Below are positions 39,718 to 48,595 of a stretch of 64,000 bases of DNA, in pieces. Origin of the DNA: JAZGGS01 sp963764825 (GTDB taxonomy: Bacteria > Bacteroidota > Ignavibacteria > Ignavibacteriales > Ignavibacteriaceae); the NCBI GenBank assembly GCA_963764825.1, contig CAVXUA010000008.1:124001-188000 (forward strand), read 5' to 3'. Every line of letters starts with the position of its first letter. The first letter of the stretch is position 1. The notes under the pieces are model-generated. The model saw only the letters and a program-made list of their open reading frames with translations. It made no database searches and had not been told where the DNA came from. The position numbers were made by a program, and so were the translations under genes.

Positions 39718-41009
39718 ATGACGACAATAGTTGATATACTTGGCAGGGAAATTTTAGATTCACGAGGTAATCCAACTCTTGAAGTTGAAGTAATGCTGGA
39801 AAGCGGAGTTATTGGCAGAGCTGCTGTTCCAAGTGGTGCTTCTACAGGCGAGCACGAAGCTGTTGAACTTAGAGATGGCGATAAAAAAAGGTACAATGGT
39901 AAAGGTGTTCTAAAAGCTGTTGAAAATGTAAATGAAAAAATTGCTGATCAGTTAATTGATTTTGATGCAGCAGACCAGGTTGGGATAGACCAGTTTTTAA
40001 TTAATCTTGATGGAACAGAAAATAAAGCTGAACTTGGAGCAAACGCATTGTTAGGTGTATCCCTGGCTTGTGCAAAAGCAGCCGCCGAAACACTTGATCT
40101 GCCTCTTTATCGCTACATTGGCGGAACAAATGCGCGAGTTCTTCCTGTTCCTATGATGAACATTCTTAACGGCGGCAGCCACGCAGATAATAATGTGGAT
40201 TTCCAGGAATTTATGATTATGCCCGTTGGCGCACCAAATTTTGCAGAAGCATTAAGAATGGGCGCTGAAACATTTCATGCTTTAAAATTGTTTTAAAAGG
40301 AAAAGGTTACAACACTGCTGTTGGAGATGAAGGTGGTTTTGCACCAAATCTAAAATCTAATGATGAAGCAATTGAAGTTATACTTGAAGCAATAAACAAA
40401 ACAGGTTATAAAGTTGGCGATGAAATATCTATCGCGCTGGATCCAGCTTCAAGCGAATTCTTCTTAAAAGATAAAAATGTTTATCATCTCTTCAAGTCCG
40501 ATAAGTCTGAAAAATCTTCCGTTGAAATGATAGAGTATTATGAGAACTGGGTAAAGCAATATCCAATAGTATCAATTGAAGATGGTTTGGCTGAAGATGA
40601 TTGGGATGGCTGGAAATTGATGACTGAAAAACTTGGTAATAAAATTCAGCTGGTTGGTGATGATCTTTTTGTAACAAATACAGCGAGGTTAAGTAAGGGA
40701 ATTGAAATGGGTGTTTGTAATTCCATATTAATAAAAGTAAACCAGATAGGGACACTTACTGAAACACTTGATGCAATTGAGATGGCTAAAACAGCCGGTT
40801 ACACAAACGTGATAAGCCATCGCTCCGGCGAAACAGAAGATACAACAATTGCCGATATTGCCGTTGCAACAAACGCGGGACAGATTAAAACCGGTTCGCT
40901 TTCCAGGACAGATAGAATAGCAAAGTACAACCAGCTATTAAGAATAGAAGAAGAACTTGATACAACTGCTTTGTTCCCCGGAATTTCGGCGCTGAAATAC
41001 AATGGTTAA
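39718..41009 (+). CDS. eno: Enolase, one frame break
   Basis: MTTIVDILGREILDSRGNPT, SGASTGEHEAVELRDGD, VPMMNILNGGSHADNNVDFQ, then a one-base shift near 40289, AVGDEGGFAPNL, IVSIEDGLAEDDWDGW, ILIKVNQIGTLTET and ISHRSGETEDTTIAD: all catalytic and Mg-binding segments are present. About 430 aa. Catalyses 2-phosphoglycerate to phosphoenolpyruvate. The strong conservation on both sides marks the shift as a probable sequence error. Confidence 0.95.
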
Positions 41010-41019
41010 TAAAAAATAT

Positions 41020-41049
41020 GCCCAATCACTTTTGTGGTTGGGCTTTTTT
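41020..41049 (+). terminator. Terminator after eno
   Basis: GCCCAATCAC and GTGGTTGGGC (one G-U) around TTTT, followed by TTTTTT. It lies 10 bases after the eno stop and 37 bases before the glutamine synthetase start. Confidence 0.9.
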
Positions 41050-41085
41050 GTCTCCAATATAGAATAAAAAAGTTAAGAGGACGTT

Positions 41086-42469
41086 ATGGCTGCAAATCAA
41101 TTACAAAAATGCGAACAGCTCATAAAGAAAAATAAAATTGAAGTAATCGATCTTAAAGCGATAGATCTTACAGGAAGACTTCATCACATCTCATTGCCGG
41201 TTTATGATGATACTCTTAAAAAAATAGTAAAGGAAGGAGTTGGTTTTGATGGCTCAAGTTACGGCTTTAAAAAAGTTGAAAACAGTGATATGATACTTGT
41301 GCCCGATTTAAATACAGCAAAGATAGATCCGTTCAGAGAAGCTCCCACGCTCAGTTTCTTTTCGCACATTATTTTAACAGATGACAAACGCAGTCCGTTT
41401 ACACAGGATGGAAGATACCTGGCTAAGAAAGCAGAAGCTTACTTAAAAAAAATAACCGGGGCAGATAAATCGTGGTGGGGTCCCGAATTTGAATTCTATA
41501 TCTTTTCAAATGTTGAATACGATACCCGAACTTCAACTTCTTATTACAAGGTTGAACACGTTGAAGAGTTTTACAAAAAAGCATATCATGCAGCCAATCC
41601 TTTTGATGAGTATGATGATTTTCGGGATCAGCTTACAAAGCTGCTAATTCAGCAAGGTGTAAAAGTTAAGTATCATCATCACGAAGTAGGTGAAAGAGGA
41701 CAGCAGGAAATTGAGACATTTTTTTCTGATCTGCTTGATACCGGCGATAATATTGTATCAACCAAATATATCCTTTTCAATTTTGCCGAAGAGAGAAACT
41801 TGCACATTACTCTTATGCCAAAGCCGATGTACCAACAACCCGGTAATGGGTTGCACCTGCATATGTTCTTAACAAAAAAAGGTAAAAATGTTTTTTACAA
41901 AAAGGGTGAGTACGGAAATTTAAGTGAATTCGGTAGATTTTTTGTCGGTGGATTATTAAAACACGGACCTGCGCTTTCAGCATTTACAAATCCGAGCACG
42001 AACTCTTATAAAAGACTAGTCCCCGGTTTTGAAGCCCCGGTTGCCCTAACATACGGAATTGGAAACAGGGCTTCCGCGATTCGAATACCCAGTTATGTAA
42101 AAAATATGGATGAAACAAGAATTGAATACCGCCCACCGGATGCAACTATGAATCCTTACTTCGGAATGATTGCTATGCTGCTGGCTGGAATAGACGGAAT
42201 TGCTAATAAAATAGATCCGGTTAAAGAAGGATATGGTCCTTACGATAAAAACTTTATGGAAGATGATTCTATTGAACAGATGGCTTTCTTGCCGAGAAAT
42301 CTTGCAGAAGCAATTGATGCACTTGAAGCAGACAACGATTTTTTAAGAAAGGGGAGATATTTTTTCAGATGAACTGCTGGAACAATGGATAAAAATTAAA
42401 ATGGAAGAGGTTCATTCAATTAGCACAATCCCTCACCCGTTTGAGTATAAGATGTACTTTAATCTATAA
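41086..42469 (+). CDS. glnA: Glutamine synthetase type I, one frame break near C-terminus
   Basis: VGFDGSSYGFKKVENSDMIL, WWGPEFEFYIF (metal ligands), GNGLHLHMFLTKKGKNVF, NPSTNSYKRLVPGFEAPV and GNRASAIRIPSYVKNMDETR are the GS active-site blocks. A one-base shift near 42352 hides the last part, which reads DIFSDELLEQWIKIKMEEV and ends HPFEYKMYFNL. About 460 aa. It makes glutamine from glutamate and ammonia. The adenylylation-site sequence (NLYDL type) is not apparent near the C-terminus. Confidence 0.92.
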
Positions 42470-42521
42470 ATATTTATTCAGCAACATTTTTCCACAGTAG
42501 TACCGTCACAGGTAAGTAAGG

Positions 42522-42562
42522 TTATCGAAGAAGCACCATCTCAATCTCATCGTCGGTAATTT
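42522..42562 (-). other. T9SS tail-like relic after the 42563 gene
   Basis: The minus strand reads RLKITDDEIEMVLLR plus stop, in a frame different from the preceding gene and starting at its stop codon. MVLLR-stop is the usual end of a T9SS type-A sorting domain. One of eight similar relics in this region. Confidence 0.4.
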
Positions 42563-42922
42563 TTAATCGCATGATAAGCACGCCTCTAATTTAACATCAG
42601 TAGTTTTATTTTCAACTACATTTACCGGAATGTGATATATAATATTTCCCGGACCAAGACAGCATACTTCAGCATCTACAAAATAATTTCCCGGTTCAAC
42701 TTCAAAATTGGTAATTCCATTTAAATCGGTTCTCTGAACGATATTGTTGGGCATTATAGTTATTGAAACATTAGGAACCGGTGTTTTATTTGCATCATTA
42801 TCAACAACTATAACAGATATTATACCCAACCTGGAATCAGTTGGACCACTATCGCAAGAAATTATAATTAAAAATAAGAAACAGATAAATACTATAGCAA
42901 TTAGCTTAATTGTGAATTTCAC
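42563..42922 (-). CDS. Lipoprotein with carboxypeptidase-regulatory-like domain
   Basis: 119 aa. Lipoprotein signal FICFLFLIIISCDSG, then a single beta-sandwich: GIISVIVVDNDANKTPVPNV, ITIMPNNIVQRTDLNGITNF and EVEPGNYFVDAEVCCLGPG. This is the CarboxypepD_reg/transthyretin-like fold common in surface lipoproteins of the phylum. C-terminal cysteines (EACLSCD) are unusual. Role unknown. Confidence 0.65.
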   Translation of the reverse strand: MKFTIKLIAIVFICFLFLIIISCDSGPTDSRLGIISVIVVDNDANKTPVPNVSITIMPNNIVQRTDLNGITNFEVEPGNYFVDAEVCCLGPGNIIYHIPVNVVENKTTDVKLEACLSCD

Positions 42923-42988
42923 TGCAAGAGTCTCCTTATCTTAGGTTTTAAGATATTATTATTTCATCCACATTTATCCGCCGCGATG

Positions 42989-43048
42989 TTAACGTAGGCG
43001 GACCATCATCGTAGTCTCAACAATGTTTCCTGCTTTTATATAAGACCA
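42989..43048 (-). other. T9SS tail-like relic after the 43055 gene
   Basis: The minus strand reads WSYIKAGNIVETTMMVRLR plus stop, resembling the sorting-domain ending YxxKAGNxVETKKMVLLR. It starts six bases after the upstream gene's stop. The most complete of the relics. Confidence 0.5.
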
Positions 43049-43054
43049 TTATTT

Positions 43055-43771
43055 TTAATCATTGAATAAAGCTTCAAGATCCATATAGTCAGTATGAACA
43101 CTTTCTATTGCTTTATCAATATCGGCATCATTTGCATTATTATTTTTCAGCTCTTTTAAATTGCTGGTCGAATTAAAAAGTTTTTGCGATTGCTCCCTGA
43201 ACACATCAGTTTTATCCGTAGCCCAGTTAGGTAAAATGCAGGAATTTAATTCTTCTGCACGAATGACAAGATCATCAACGGCGTTGTTAAATTCTTCACT
43301 ATTTTTGTTTGGCCAGTAATGATGATAGATCATATAAAGCACTTTGTGGAATTCATCAACCTCTTTTGTTACAGGTCTGATTATCCGAACCAGCATTTCA
43401 TAATTTGAGTGGAGTTCTTCGGCAGAGCTTAATAGTTCTTTATTATTTCCGTTGGTGGCATCATTATATTTTTCAACAGAAGAGCGAAAATTATTAACTC
43501 CTTCATCCCAATCCTGTTTTTTATCGCGCAATATACCTGGTAATTGAGCAGAATAAATTTGCTCAGCTCCTTCATTAACTTCTGATACCATTTCTTTCAA
43601 CATTGCGATATCTTTGTTTGGATAAGCAGTATGCCAAATTGGGTAGATAACTTCGTGAAATTCTGAAAGCTCCGGAATTGAACTATTAATTTCTGAAGAA
43701 TGCTCCTGGGTGAATATTGGAGATGCAGTTAGTAGAACAAATGCTATTGTAAAAAGAATCATGTTTTTCAT
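43055..43771 (-). CDS. Secreted tandem-duplicated helical protein, unknown
   Basis: 238 aa. Signal peptide MKNMILFTIAFVLLTASPIF. Two homologous all-helical halves of about 100 residues: the first begins ELSEFHEVIYPIWHTAYPNK, the second EVDEFHKVLYMIYHHYWPNK. Each has paired His at fixed spacing and later a long amphipathic helix. The layout recalls periplasmic four-helix metal or heme proteins (cytochrome b562-like), but no such family can be claimed. Not recognised otherwise. Confidence 0.6.
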   Translation of the reverse strand: MKNMILFTIAFVLLTASPIFTQEHSSEINSSIPELSEFHEVIYPIWHTAYPNKDIAMLKEMVSEVNEGAEQIYSAQLPGILRDKKQDWDEGVNNFRSSVEKYNDATNGNNKELLSSAEELHSNYEMLVRIIRPVTKEVDEFHKVLYMIYHHYWPNKNSEEFNNAVDDLVIRAEELNSCILPNWATDKTDVFREQSQKLFNSTSNLKELKNNNANDADIDKAIESVHTDYMDLEALFND

Positions 43772-43883
43772 AATAATCCACTTTGTTTTTATTTAGTGTA
43801 GTCAAATATAGTCAAGAAAACCAAACTTTTTTAGTAAAAGAATTTTCCATCCCATCCCGGATCAATAATTTAATTAGCTGTAA

Positions 43884-43918
43884 ATAAAAAAATTCCACTT
43901 AACTTAGTTAAGTGGAAT
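43884..43918 (-). terminator. Terminator of the YceI transcript
   Basis: ATTCCACTTAAC pairs perfectly with GTTAAGTGGAAT around TTA; on the minus strand a T run follows (plus-strand A-tract before 43892). Confidence 0.85.
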
Positions 43919-44010
43919 CGAATCTATTCTGATTCTTGGTTTATTCCATTAAAAAATCTCCGCAGATTTGTTTTCTGTATTCCGATATAATTTAATGAGA
44001 AAAGGAAACT

Positions 44011-44055
44011 TTAACGCAGGTAGGTTGTTAGTCTCAACGAAATTTTCAGATAGCT
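44011..44055 (-). other. T9SS tail-like relic after the YceI gene
   Basis: The minus strand reads ENFVETNNLPALK in one frame and YLKISLRLTTYLR plus stop in the adjacent frame; together they resemble YLK-NFVETxxLxLR. The base string GTTGAGACTA is shared with the relic at 42989. Confidence 0.4.
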
Positions 44056-44078
44056 GAATTTAGAAAAGATAATATGTT

Positions 44079-44744
44079 CTAATTTGATCCATTCGTCTGA
44101 GTTAAATCGGAAGCATTTGTTCCAATTATATTGGCTTTAATTTCAACTTCTTCAGAGACTCTTTTACCAATCAACATATGTCTTACACCATAGTCCGATA
44201 GGTTAATGTTAAATTTTGCTTTTACACCGAGAAGATCTCCGGGCATCCTGGTTTTAGTTAGTTCACTTTCTTCTAAATATTCCATTGTTACATCGCTATA
44301 TTCTTGTTTAGTAACTCCCCGAACAGTAAAATCACCTAATACTGTTAAGCGTAGTTTATTACCCAAGTCATTATTTATCGTTTCAATCTCTTTAATTACA
44401 AACGATATATTCGGATATGCTTCGGCATTCAACCACTCGGATGTCCTTAAATGTTCATCCCTATTTTCTATCCCAGTTTTTATTGATGCGGTTTTTATAA
44501 ACACTTCGCCGGCAAGTGTATTTTTTACGTCTTGAATATCAAATGATACCCATCCATTTACTTCATTGCTAAGCCCGGTAATATCTTCGAAAGGAGCGTG
44601 GCTGAAAAAGGTAGCTTGATTCCGATCCATATCATCTTTAAAGTGAAAGGTTTGCTCTCCAGATTTGTTTATATAAAATCCTTGCGCATTAGAAAGTGTA
44701 ACTATTAGAATTGAAATTAAAAGTACTCTATATATTATTAACAT
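44079..44744 (-). CDS. YceI-family periplasmic lipid-binding protein
   Basis: 221 aa with signal peptide (RVLLISILIVTLSNAQG). YceI fold: VNGWVSFDIQDVKNTLAGEV, IKTGIENRDEHLRTSEWLNA, YPNISFVIKEIETINNDLG and LTVLGDFTVRGVTKQE. YceI proteins bind isoprenoid or polyisoprenoid lipids in the periplasm and often appear in stress responses. Intact. Followed by a tail-like relic and a terminator on the same strand. Confidence 0.85.
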   Translation of the reverse strand: MLIIYRVLLISILIVTLSNAQGFYINKSGEQTFHFKDDMDRNQATFFSHAPFEDITGLSNEVNGWVSFDIQDVKNTLAGEVFIKTASIKTGIENRDEHLRTSEWLNAEAYPNISFVIKEIETINNDLGNKLRLTVLGDFTVRGVTKQEYSDVTMEYLEESELTKTRMPGDLLGVKAKFNINLSDYGVRHMLIGKRVSEEVEIKANIIGTNASDLTQTNGSN

Positions 44745-44903
44745 CAGTGTTTCCTTTAATAAAATATCACAGATAACGAAAATTAATTGGATTGTTGTTT
44801 ATATTATACCAATAAGTTGCTCATTGTACAAATATGTCTGCACACACAAATTGTTGTTCATACATATCAATTTAATTGTGTTTTTTAAGGTTAGGTTAAG
44901 ATT

Positions 44904-44936
44904 AAAAAACCCCTGCCTATGTTATTAAGCAGGGGT
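44904..44936 (-). terminator. Terminator after the 44961 gene
   Basis: ACCCCTGC and GCAGGGGT with a 12-base loop; a T run follows on the minus strand. Flanking bases AGGGGTATGGAAAACGGTTT closely resemble those at 48013 (AGGGGTTTGGAAAGTGGTTT). Confidence 0.8.
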
Positions 44937-44960
44937 ATGGAAAACGGTTTTAACTTAATG

Positions 44961-45419
44961 CTACTTTAAGAATATTTCCCTCATCACTTTTGTTCCATAT
45001 ATTTGCCTTAGGTTTTCATAGTTTGTAACAGTCTCATCGTATTTACCTTTCATGCTTTCTTTAATCTTCTTTTCCATTGCATCAAATTTTGCATCGCGTT
45101 CCGGATCAGGATCTAATGAAGCCATATTTTTATTCTCAATCATAAGAACAATGTTAAAATCATCTTCATTTGCAGGAGGACCAATTAATATTTTGTAGGA
45201 TACAACTAACCCTTCTTTTACTGCTCCATCCATAAATGCTTTCCAGGTTTTACTAAGATCTTTCAGGTAATCATCAGCCACATTTGCGCCTGTTCTAACG
45301 AAGGTTAAACTCCATACAGTTCCCTCATCATAAACATCATCGTCTTGTGAATAAGTAGTATTGCTAAGTCCTAAGACAAAGCAAACAAGTAAAACAATTG
45401 TAAAATGAAATAATTTCAT
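44961..45419 (-). CDS. Secreted protein, unknown, 152 aa
   Basis: Signal peptide MKLFHFTIVLLVCFVLGLSN. The mature part, VWSLTFVRTGANVADDYLKD and LVVSYKILIGPPANEDDFN with LMIENKNMASLDPDPERD, suggests a dimeric alpha/beta-barrel (ferredoxin-like) fold. The end, YGTKVMREIFLK, is faintly like a sorting-tail ending but the domain body is absent. No function assigned. Confidence 0.55.
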   Translation of the reverse strand: MKLFHFTIVLLVCFVLGLSNTTYSQDDDVYDEGTVWSLTFVRTGANVADDYLKDLSKTWKAFMDGAVKEGLVVSYKILIGPPANEDDFNIVLMIENKNMASLDPDPERDAKFDAMEKKIKESMKGKYDETVTNYENLRQIYGTKVMREIFLK

Positions 45420-45540
45420 AGCAACCTCCTATTTGGTTGTTTTAGATATAATGAATTAATATATAAACAGAAATATGTTATAACACAAAGTACAGTATTC
45501 TCCTGGTTAATACAACCTTTTGCTTCGTACTCCAATATTG

Positions 45541-45591
45541 TTAGGAGAAGGAGGAGTATATCTTAGTCTCAATAAAAAACCAGAGTGAACT
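45541..45591 (-). other. T9SS tail-like relic after the 45596 gene
   Basis: The minus strand reads SSLWFFIETKIYSSFS plus stop; the FFIETK core matches the FVETKK core of sorting tails. Begins five bases after the upstream stop. Confidence 0.35.
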
Positions 45592-45595
45592 TTTA

Positions 45596-46108
45596 TCAAT
45601 CAATTTCCCCTTCTGGGGGTGATAACGTAAATCCAAGCTGTTGATAAAATCCTAATACGTTCCAATAGGTTTCATCCTCTATAATTTTTCCATCTGCTAT
45701 TCTGGTAATTGCCACCCCGGTTACTTGAAACTTCTTTCCGGTGGGAGGTATATCTCCCAAAGAACCAGCGTTAATTCCCGTCATCGTATAGCGGGACCAA
45801 ATCCTATCACCTTTGACAATTACTTCCTCGAATATAACATCAAGTTCAGCAAACGCTTTACCTGTATTTTTAATTAGGTACTTATAACCTTCGATTCCTT
45901 TAATGGGTTCAGGTGAAAGAGGATAGCGAAATACGCAATCAGGATGCAGCATTTCTTCAGCTAATGTTGTATCTGTATTTGTTACTGTTTCCATAAAACG
46001 GTTGAGGAGAGTTGTTGCCTCTTCTTCAGTCAATGATTGATCTACTTTGGGCTGACAAGATAGTAACAATACCAGAATAGGAATTAGAACAAAAAATATT
46101 TTTTTCAT
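45596..46108 (-). CDS. SnoaL-like (NTF2-fold) lipoprotein
   Basis: Start MKKIFFVLIPILVLLLSCQP at 46108 gives a lipoprotein signal; the longer upstream frame to 46156 would bury it. The mature part is a SnoaL/ester-cyclase-type NTF2 fold: ATTLLNRFMETVTNTDTTLA, EEMLHPDCVFRYPLSP, IKGIEGYKYLIKNTGKAF and WSRYTMTGINAGSLGDIPPT. The ester-cyclase subgroup works on small carbonyl compounds; catalytic function here is uncertain. Confidence 0.75.
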   Translation of the reverse strand: MKKIFFVLIPILVLLLSCQPKVDQSLTEEEATTLLNRFMETVTNTDTTLAEEMLHPDCVFRYPLSPEPIKGIEGYKYLIKNTGKAFAELDVIFEEVIVKGDRIWSRYTMTGINAGSLGDIPPTGKKFQVTGVAITRIADGKIIEDETYWNVLGFYQQLGFTLSPPEGEID

Positions 46109-46136
46109 TTGCGCTCTCCTTATTATTTCTATAAAA

Positions 46137-46175
46137 CTAGCTCTTAGTTTCAACAAAAGAGTTGAATTGTAGTAT
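46137..46175 (-). other. T9SS tail-like relic after the 46187 gene
   Basis: The minus strand reads ILQFNSFVETKS plus stop. At base level TTTGTTGAAACTAAGA is identical to the tail of the cytochrome gene (21.1 kb), and CTAGTT follows in both. Confidence 0.5.
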
Positions 46176-46186
46176 TTAAATATCCA

Positions 46187-46573
46187 TTAAGTACTTTTAA
46201 CTTCAATCGGTTTAACTAAAAAGTAACCAAATCCTAATGTGAAGAAGAAATAAATAAAAGCGATTAACCACCCTAAAGGATTTAGAACTCCGGTGATGAT
46301 AGTAATTGTTGTTGCAATAAATCCTATAAGGTCGTAAACAAACAGCGCAAGTATAATTGCTCTTCTTGCATCACACTCTGCTGAGTTTTTTGCAAACCAG
46401 CAGAGAAATAAATTGCCAAATAGCGCAGCGCCATATTCTCTTGCTGTAAACATTCCTCCACCACTTAAGGTTGCACCAAATATTGAAATTAATTTACCAG
46501 GTATGGCAAGTAAAAGAATACCAAAACCAAGACTAACCAAAGCTTTAATAACCATTAAATTTTTGAAACTCAT
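46187..46573 (-). CDS. Four-helix membrane protein, unknown
   Basis: 128 aa with four hydrophobic helices: VIKALVSLGFGILLLAIPGK, REYGAALFGNLFLCWFAKNS, AIILALFVYDLIGFIATTIT and WLIAFIYFFFTLGFGYFLVK. The pattern resembles small DUF4345/DoxX-like membrane proteins, but I cannot assign a family. Upstream of the SnoaL-like gene on the same strand, probably cotranscribed. Confidence 0.6.
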   Translation of the reverse strand: MSFKNLMVIKALVSLGFGILLLAIPGKLISIFGATLSGGGMFTAREYGAALFGNLFLCWFAKNSAECDARRAIILALFVYDLIGFIATTITIITGVLNPLGWLIAFIYFFFTLGFGYFLVKPIEVKST

Positions 46574-46633
46574 TTTCTTAATCCTTTTTAATAGATTTTA
46601 GTTATGTCTATTTAAACCAATTAATGTTTAATT

Positions 46634-46667
46634 TTATTTCATCATCATCATCTTTGCTTCAACATAA
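46634..46667 (-). other. T9SS tail-like relic after the 46668 gene
   Basis: The minus strand reads ASNYVEAKMMMMK plus stop, overlapping the end of the preceding gene in another frame. Compare YVETKKMILLK. Confidence 0.4.
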
Positions 46668-47231
46668 TTACTTGCTTCCACCAGTATCAAACTTAACTGA
46701 TGGTGGGATTCCTTTTTCATCCCACAAAAGATGATACTCAAAGCTGCAGACTTCTAATCTTCCAGGGGTTACTTCAACAAGAATATAATCTTGATTTCTA
46801 TCGGGATAAAATCTCTCCCAACCCTCTTTCCAATATTTTGCTTTTAGATCGGGATCATTTACAAGCCGAGCGGTACCAGAAACATTTACATAGCTGAAAC
46901 TTTTACTATCGTAATAGAAAACAACTACGTTCGGATTGTTTTTAATCTGCTTAACTTTTCTACTGTTTGGAAAAGTACCGAGCCATATTATCCAACTATC
47001 TTCAGGCGTGAAGGGAGACATTGTCCTTGCATTAGGTTTCCCCAATTCATCAACAGTTACTAAAACTCTGCTATTTGAGGAATCGATAATCATCCGTGCA
47101 TAAATTAATATACTATCGCGTGATAGCTCCCTCTGTGGTGGAAATTGTTCGGTTTGCGCAATAACAGAAGTGTAAGGTAGGAATAATAAAACCAGCAAAT
47201 ACTTTAGTACTTTTATAAAACTATTTTTCAT
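46668..47231 (-). CDS. Exported pyridoxamine-phosphate-oxidase-like (FMN split-barrel) protein
   Basis: 187 aa. Signal peptide (VLKYLLVLLFLPYTSVIAQ) before a split-barrel: VLVTVDELGKPNARTMSPFT, PEDSWIIWLGTFPNSRKVKQ, IKNNPNVVVFYYDSKSFSYV, NVSGTARLVNDPDLKAKYW and ITLVEVTPGRLEV-like end. General stress protein 26 subgroup by pattern. A signal peptide on this normally cytosolic fold is unusual. Flavin, F420 or heme binding cannot be told apart. Confidence 0.7.
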   Translation of the reverse strand: MKNSFIKVLKYLLVLLFLPYTSVIAQTEQFPPQRELSRDSILIYARMIIDSSNSRVLVTVDELGKPNARTMSPFTPEDSWIIWLGTFPNSRKVKQIKNNPNVVVFYYDSKSFSYVNVSGTARLVNDPDLKAKYWKEGWERFYPDRNQDYILVEVTPGRLEVCSFEYHLLWDEKGIPPSVKFDTGGSK

Positions 47232-47268
47232 ATAAATCTCCTATTAAAAATTTCTTAAATTATTAAAT

Positions 47269-47313
47269 TTACTTCATCAACACCATCTTCTTAATTTCAA
47301 AATTTCTATCTGA
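47269..47313 (-). other. T9SS tail-like relic after the first MarR gene
   Basis: The minus strand reads SDRNFEIKKMVLMK plus stop, an apt match to sorting-tail endings (VETKKMVLLK). Confidence 0.5.
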
Positions 47314-47323
47314 TTAGAGATGA

Positions 47324-47782
47324 CTATTTAGGTTTCTGTAGCCACTTTTCTATCGCTGAGTGAAGGTGTTCCATAGCTGTTATTAATGGCTCGTGCTGTG
47401 ATATATCAATATCTTGCAAAATCTCAGAATGTAAATCGATGAACGCCTTATTTAGTGTATCGGTAAGTGTCCTTCCTCTCTTTGATAAGAATACCCTCAT
47501 ATTTCGCCGGTCAGTTTGATCAATCTCTCTCTTCATATATCCTTTTTTTACAAGCCCATCAATTATTCTTGTTAATCTGCTCGGGCTCAGATTCATCCTC
47601 TTTGCAATTTCCTTGTTATTCAGATCTTCATCAGATACTAATAGACGAAGGCATTTTAATTCTGCGTGGAATAGTCCATGCTCTTCTGCTAACCAGGTTT
47701 GATTTTCCTGGCATCTTGCTAGTAGGTTGAATGTTAGATCAGCAAGACGCACTGCAGTTTTATTTGTGCTCATAGTTTTCAC
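47324..47782 (-). CDS. MarR-family regulator, copy 1
   Basis: 152 aa. Winged helix-turn-helix: LNNKEIAKRMNLSPSRLTRI and IDGLVKKGYMKREIDQTDRR with RNMRVFLSKRGRTL. A tandem paralog lies 813 bases away at 48137 with about 70 percent identity. Ligand and targets are unknown; position suggests control of the downstream small secreted genes on the same strand. Confidence 0.85.
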   Translation of the reverse strand: MKTMSTNKTAVRLADLTFNLLARCQENQTWLAEEHGLFHAELKCLRLLVSDEDLNNKEIAKRMNLSPSRLTRIIDGLVKKGYMKREIDQTDRRNMRVFLSKRGRTLTDTLNKAFIDLHSEILQDIDISQHEPLITAMEHLHSAIEKWLQKPK

Positions 47783-48136
47783 TTACAATTGTATTTATTA
47801 AAGACACGGTTTACACTGGGTTATTTTGTGTTGAGCTTACACCTTGGGGGAAGCACAATATTCTGAAAGGAAAATAAGAGTAACGTTATTCTATACGTTT
47901 CTCTCAAGGAGTAGAGAAAAATCTTAAATATAAGGTGCTAAAATTATTTGATAGAAGCAATGAATGGTTAATGATTAGCAAGTAATAAAATTCACCCGCT
48001 TAGTTATTATCAGGGGTTTGGAAAGTGGTTTTAATTTTATTCAAACTAAGTGAGATCATCTTCTTAGTTTTAAAGGAATAATGACAAAAGTTTGAGTGAA
48101 AAAATACTAATACAATTTACTAACAATACAAAATTC
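47783..48136. other. Intergenic, duplicated leader of MarR copy 1
   Basis: About 350 bases. The part near 47783-47820 and the string ATTATTTGATAGAAGCAA near 47945 recur upstream of the other MarR copy at 48596 onwards. It also holds the tail relic at 48045-48083 and a decayed hairpin near 47995-48018. No gene. Confidence 0.55.
48045..48083 (-). other. T9SS tail-like relic after the second MarR gene
   Basis: The minus strand reads YSFKTKKMISLSLNK, with FKTKKMI matching the FKSVRKMILLK ending of the 954-aa protein. The frame runs on to a stop near 48002. Confidence 0.45.
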
Positions 48137-48595
48137 CTATTTCGGTTTCTGTAACCACTTTTCTATAGCTAAGTGAAGATTATCCATTGCTACGAGTAAA
48201 GATTCGTGTTGAGAAGCATCAATATCCTGCAAAATCTCAGAATGTATATCAACAAATGCCTTAGCTAGATTTTTAGTAAGTGTTTTTCCTCTCGTTGATA
48301 AGAACACACGCATATTTCGCCGGTCAGTTTGATCAATCTCCCTATGCATAAATCCCTTTTGTACAAGCCCATCGATTATTCTGGTTAATCTGCTGGGACT
48401 CAAACTCATTCTCTTTGCAATTTCCTTGTTATTCAGATTTTCATCAGATCCAAATAGACGAAGGCATTTAAATTCTGCCTGGTAAAGTCCATGTGATTCC
48501 GCTAACCGGGCTTCCTTTTCATGGCATATTGGTAATAGACTGAATGTTAAATCAGCCAGACTTTTTGCAGTTTGATTTGTGCTCATGATTTCCAC
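48137..48595 (-). CDS. MarR-family regulator, copy 2
   Basis: 152 aa paralog of the 47324 gene. Shared core LNNKEIAKRM, LSPSRLTRIIDGLV, REIDQTDRRNMRVFLS and end LHLAIEKWLQKPK. The N-terminal sensor part differs more (LLPICHEKEARLAESHGLYQ), so the two may respond to different ligands. The duplication includes upstream DNA. Confidence 0.85.
   Translation of the reverse strand: MEIMSTNQTAKSLADLTFSLLPICHEKEARLAESHGLYQAEFKCLRLFGSDENLNNKEIAKRMSLSPSRLTRIIDGLVQKGFMHREIDQTDRRNMRVFLSTRGKTLTKNLAKAFVDIHSEILQDIDASQHESLLVAMDNLHLAIEKWLQKPK

Larger units (their letters stand above)
43772..44078. other. Intergenic: terminator and tail relic
   Basis: About 300 bases between two minus-strand genes. Contains the terminator at 43884-43918 and the T9SS tail-like relic at 44011-44055. 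The promoter of the 43055 gene should lie near 43780-43860. No gene. Confidence 0.55.

Noticed and set aside
46109..46156. Longer start of the SnoaL-like gene at 46156
   Set aside because: It would place 16 residues before a clear lipoprotein signal and overlaps the tail-like relic; ATG at 46108 fits better.
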